Shown one piece after another: positions 61,984 through 64,000 of a stretch of DNA of 64,000 nucleotides. Below the pieces are notes generated by a model, which was not told the DNA's origin, did not search any database, and worked only from the letters and a program-made list of their open reading frames with translations. Made by a program: the position numbers and the translations under genes. Every line of letters starts with the position of its first letter. Positions within the stretch are counted from its first letter, which is position 1. The stretch comes from 13-2-20CM-66-19 sp963760225 (GTDB lineage Bacteria; Pseudomonadota; Gammaproteobacteria; Steroidobacterales; Steroidobacteraceae): assembly GCA_963760225.1 (NCBI GenBank), contig CAVXCD010000002.1, positions 310,001-374,000 on the forward strand. Direction: 5' to 3'.

Positions 61984-64000
61984 CAGACGGGTATAGCCTC
62001 GAGAAGCGCGAAGCGCTCGAACGAGAGCTGCAGCGGAGCGCCCTGCGCGGCGACCTCGCCGAGATCCTGTCCGTTGAAATAATCGCGCACGCGGTAGCGG
62101 CCCCCGTTGAGCCCCTTAAGGGTCACGGGCCCTTTCCAGCTCTTGGCGTAGAAGGCGTAGTACATCCGACCGTCCTTCTCCACGACGTGGGCTTCGGGCT
62201 TGTCGAAGCCGATGTCGTACAGTTCGCCCCTATAGGTGCCCTGCGGCAGGAGCCGCTCGTTGTAGAGCGCGATCCACTTGCGCCAGAGTGCCTCGCGCTC
62301 GGGCGTCAGGAGGAACGAGTCCTTGGGCTTCGGATCCTTCGGCCAGGTGAACTTGGTCGAGACGATCGCGCCGATGCCGACGGTGGACGCGAAATCATCG
62401 CCCCCGTCGGAGAGCTCCACGTGATCACCCGCAAACGCTGCGCTCGGTCCCATGAGCGCCTTAAGCGTCTTGCCCTTCAGTCTCACCTGCCAGGAGGACT
62501 CGGGGTCGGACGCCGGCGCCTGGTTCATGGAGGCGAAGTTGAAGAAAGAGTACGAGGTTCCGCAGGGGCACAGCTCCATGACCACCTGGGGATTGGTGCG
62601 GGTGGCGGCGAGGTACATCGCGTGCAGGAAGTCCTGCAGCTTCTCCACCGACTCCTCGGGACGGGCGTGCTTGTGCGCCGGGTTGTAGCAGGGCGCCACA
62701 CCGTTCAGATGCTGGCCGTCGACTTTGAGCCCCGCAAAGCCCCACTCGCCGATGAAGCGCTGCACCAGCGCCACCGTGTAATCGACCGTCTTCGGGTACG
62801 CCGGGCACAGATAGAAGCTGTTCCACCACGAGACATTCTGCGGCGCCCCTTCCCTGTCCAAGAGCAGCATGTCCGTGTGATCGTGCAGAAGATCCGAGCC
62901 CGGCGCGGCGGCGAGCGGCGCCACCCACAGCCGCGGCTTGAGCGCATGCGCGCGGATGTCCTGCACCAGAGCCTGCATGTCGACACCGCCACGCGGGAAC
63001 TTGGCGGGATCCGGGCGCCAGTCGCCAACGTTGGTCTGCCAGCCGTCATCGATCACGGCCCAGCGCAGACCCAGATCCTTCACCTTCGGCAGCGTGTCCT
63101 CGATGAGCTTGGGCGTGCAGGTGCGCTCATAGCCCCATGCGCACCAGATGGGCTCGTAGGCGGCTTGCGGTGGGTGCGCTGACACGAGGCCGCGTTCGGC
63201 CATGATGCGGCGATAAGCATCCAGCGTCCGGAAATAGTCTCCCGTGTGGGTCGCGACGAAGGTCTCGGGCGTCTCGAACGACTCCCCGGGTGCGAGCGAG
63301 GTGCGCTTGAGCGCGCCCGCGATGGCAAGCTTCGCGCCATGTCCGGTACGGCTGACGGGCAGCGACAGGAGCCGCGGCACGCGCTCCAGGTGGCCGACGG
63401 CGATCCCACAGTCGCGTCGCCACACGTCCACGATGGGTGTGCCGCCACCGTAGTCGGAGGCGGTCATGCCCATGTAGTTCTCCTGCGAGAAGCCCGTCTT
63501 CACCGGCTGCACCCAGTCGCGCCGGTCCTCGTGCGTGCTGCCGCAGTAGGACCAGAACTTAGGCTCTGCGCCCTCTTGCGCCCTCTCGACAAGTTGCACA
63601 TCGCAGGTGCGCCAGCCGGCAAGCGCGACCGGCTGCGCGGAGAGGTTGCGGTACGAGACCCGATAGAAGGCAAAACCGGGATAGCGCTCGTGGAACTCGA
63701 TGCGCACGGTCTTTTCGATCTGCCGCGAGATGCCGGTCAGCACGAGCCGCGTGCCGGTGCCGTGCTGATCGTGCACGGGCTCGCGCTCCTGATGGCGCAG
63801 CTGAAAGTGCTCCACCCGGCTGCCATCGGCGAGCAGCAGATACTCGGTCTCGGCCCAGGCGCTCAGCGCGACGCTCGACTTCCCGCTCCCCCGCACGTGC
63901 CACGCGCGAGAGCGCAGGTGCGAGTCGAACTCAAGACGCAACGCATCGTCGCCGATGCTCGCGCTCGCAGTCGCCGGCGCTGAGCCGGCCTGCGAATCCA
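61983..64000 (-). CDS. GH36-like alpha-galactosidase, 5' end outside window
   Basis: The frame is open through the right edge (DSQAGSAPATASASIGDD precedes the TTG at 63941), so the start and probably a signal peptide lie beyond 64000. The protein has an N-terminal beta-sandwich, then a barrel with YEPIWCAWGYERTCTPKLIE, WAVIDDGWQTNVGDWRPD and GLKVDGQHLNGV (KxD, the likely nucleophile). A C-terminal beta domain includes FNGQDLGEV. It would release alpha-galactose from oligosaccharides or glycosides. It heads an operon with DeoR and amidohydrolase genes. The exact GH family (36 or 27-like) is uncertain. Confidence 0.87.
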   Translation of the reverse strand, partial: DSQAGSAPATASASIGDDALRLEFDSHLRSRAWHVRGSGKSSVALSAWAETEYLLLADGSRVEHFQLRHQEREPVHDQHGTGTRLVLTGISRQIEKTVRIEFHERYPGFAFYRVSYRNLSAQPVALAGWRTCDVQLVERAQEGAEPKFWSYCGSTHEDRRDWVQPVKTGFSQENYMGMTASDYGGGTPIVDVWRRDCGIAVGHLERVPRLLSLPVSRTGHGAKLAIAGALKRTSLAPGESFETPETFVATHTGDYFRTLDAYRRIMAERGLVSAHPPQAAYEPIWCAWGYERTCTPKLIEDTLPKVKDLGLRWAVIDDGWQTNVGDWRPDPAKFPRGGVDMQALVQDIRAHALKPRLWVAPLAAAPGSDLLHDHTDMLLLDREGAPQNVSWWNSFYLCPAYPKTVDYTVALVQRFIGEWGFAGLKVDGQHLNGVAPCYNPAHKHARPEESVEKLQDFLHAMYLAATRTNPQVVMELCPCGTSYSFFNFASMNQAPASDPESSWQVRLKGKTLKALMGPSAAFAGDHVELSDGGDDFASTVGIGAIVSTKFTWPKDPKPKDSFLLTPEREALWRKWIALYNERLLPQGTYRGELYDIGFDKPEAHVVEKDGRMYYAFYAKSWKGPVTLKGLNGGRYRVRDYFNGQDLGEVAAQGAPLQLSFERFALLEAIPV

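Noticed and set aside
1..64000. CRISPR array, rRNA, intact insertion sequence or prophage
   Set aside because: Looked for regularly spaced repeats, rRNA-like sequence, complete transposases with terminal repeats and phage structural genes; none seen.

Overview
The window is about 64 kb of high-GC bacterial chromosome with densely packed, often overlapping genes. The RND pump order (mdtABC plus outer-membrane factor), a CcmI-like protein, an Isp-type hydrogenase and several TPR proteins with TolB-like domains suggest a Gammaproteobacterium. A Steroidobacter/Nevskia-like lineage is possible, but this is a low-confidence guess: there is no rRNA, tRNA or phylogenetic marker here. I saw no CRISPR array, intact transposon, prophage or replication origin.

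Positions 1-5.3 kb hold a multiheme cytochrome module: a 3'-incomplete, frameshifted OmcA/MtrC-type cytochrome, a divergent tetraheme NapC/CymA-type quinol dehydrogenase, a B12-binding radical SAM protein, a CcmI-like cytochrome c biogenesis protein and an NTF2-fold protein. Positions 5.3-21 kb carry a complete uptake hydrogenase system. One minus-strand operon is hupD, hupH C-terminal domain, hynS, isp1, isp2, hynL and a UbiA-family prenyltransferase. A divergent plus-strand operon is hypA-B-C-D-X-F-E, followed by a convergent NiCoT nickel transporter. The gene order hynS-isp1-isp2-hynL is that of the Isp-type (group 1e) enzymes. HypX implies that the active-site CO ligand can be made in air. 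A near-identical inverted-repeat sequence lies in both divergent intergenic regions (973-991 and 12170-12188) and may tie the two modules to one regulator.

Positions 21-34 kb contain a copper P-type ATPase overlapping a methyltransferase gene, an MpaB/Lcp-like oxygenase divergent from its probable TetR repressor with two clear operators, and a carnitine/betaine-type catabolic operon (acyl-CoA synthetase, CaiD-like hydratase, NCS1 permease, BKACE) divergent from a GlxA/AraC regulator. Positions 34-43 kb look accessory: two TIR-TolB-TPR proteins, a broken TIR gene, an anchored molybdoenzyme with its cytochrome b, several gene fragments, a dispersed repeat and the tail of an IS481-type transposase. 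Positions 43-52.5 kb are an mdtABC-nodT-type RND efflux operon in which the MdtC homologue has an unusual Ala/Ser/Thr-rich insertion.

Positions 53-64 kb hold an ArsR/SDR divergent pair, fragments of a TetR regulator and an O-methyltransferase, a CadC-like winged-helix-TolB-TPR regulator, a secreted protein, a 5'-truncated TolB-TPR gene, and an operon of alpha-galactosidase (running off the right edge), DeoR regulator and amidohydrolase. The most distinctive patterns are the possible H2-to-multiheme-cytochrome link, the set of TolB-TPR proteins with exchanged N-terminal heads, and the dense field of gene C-terminal fragments. All assignments come from reading motifs by eye; no database search was run.
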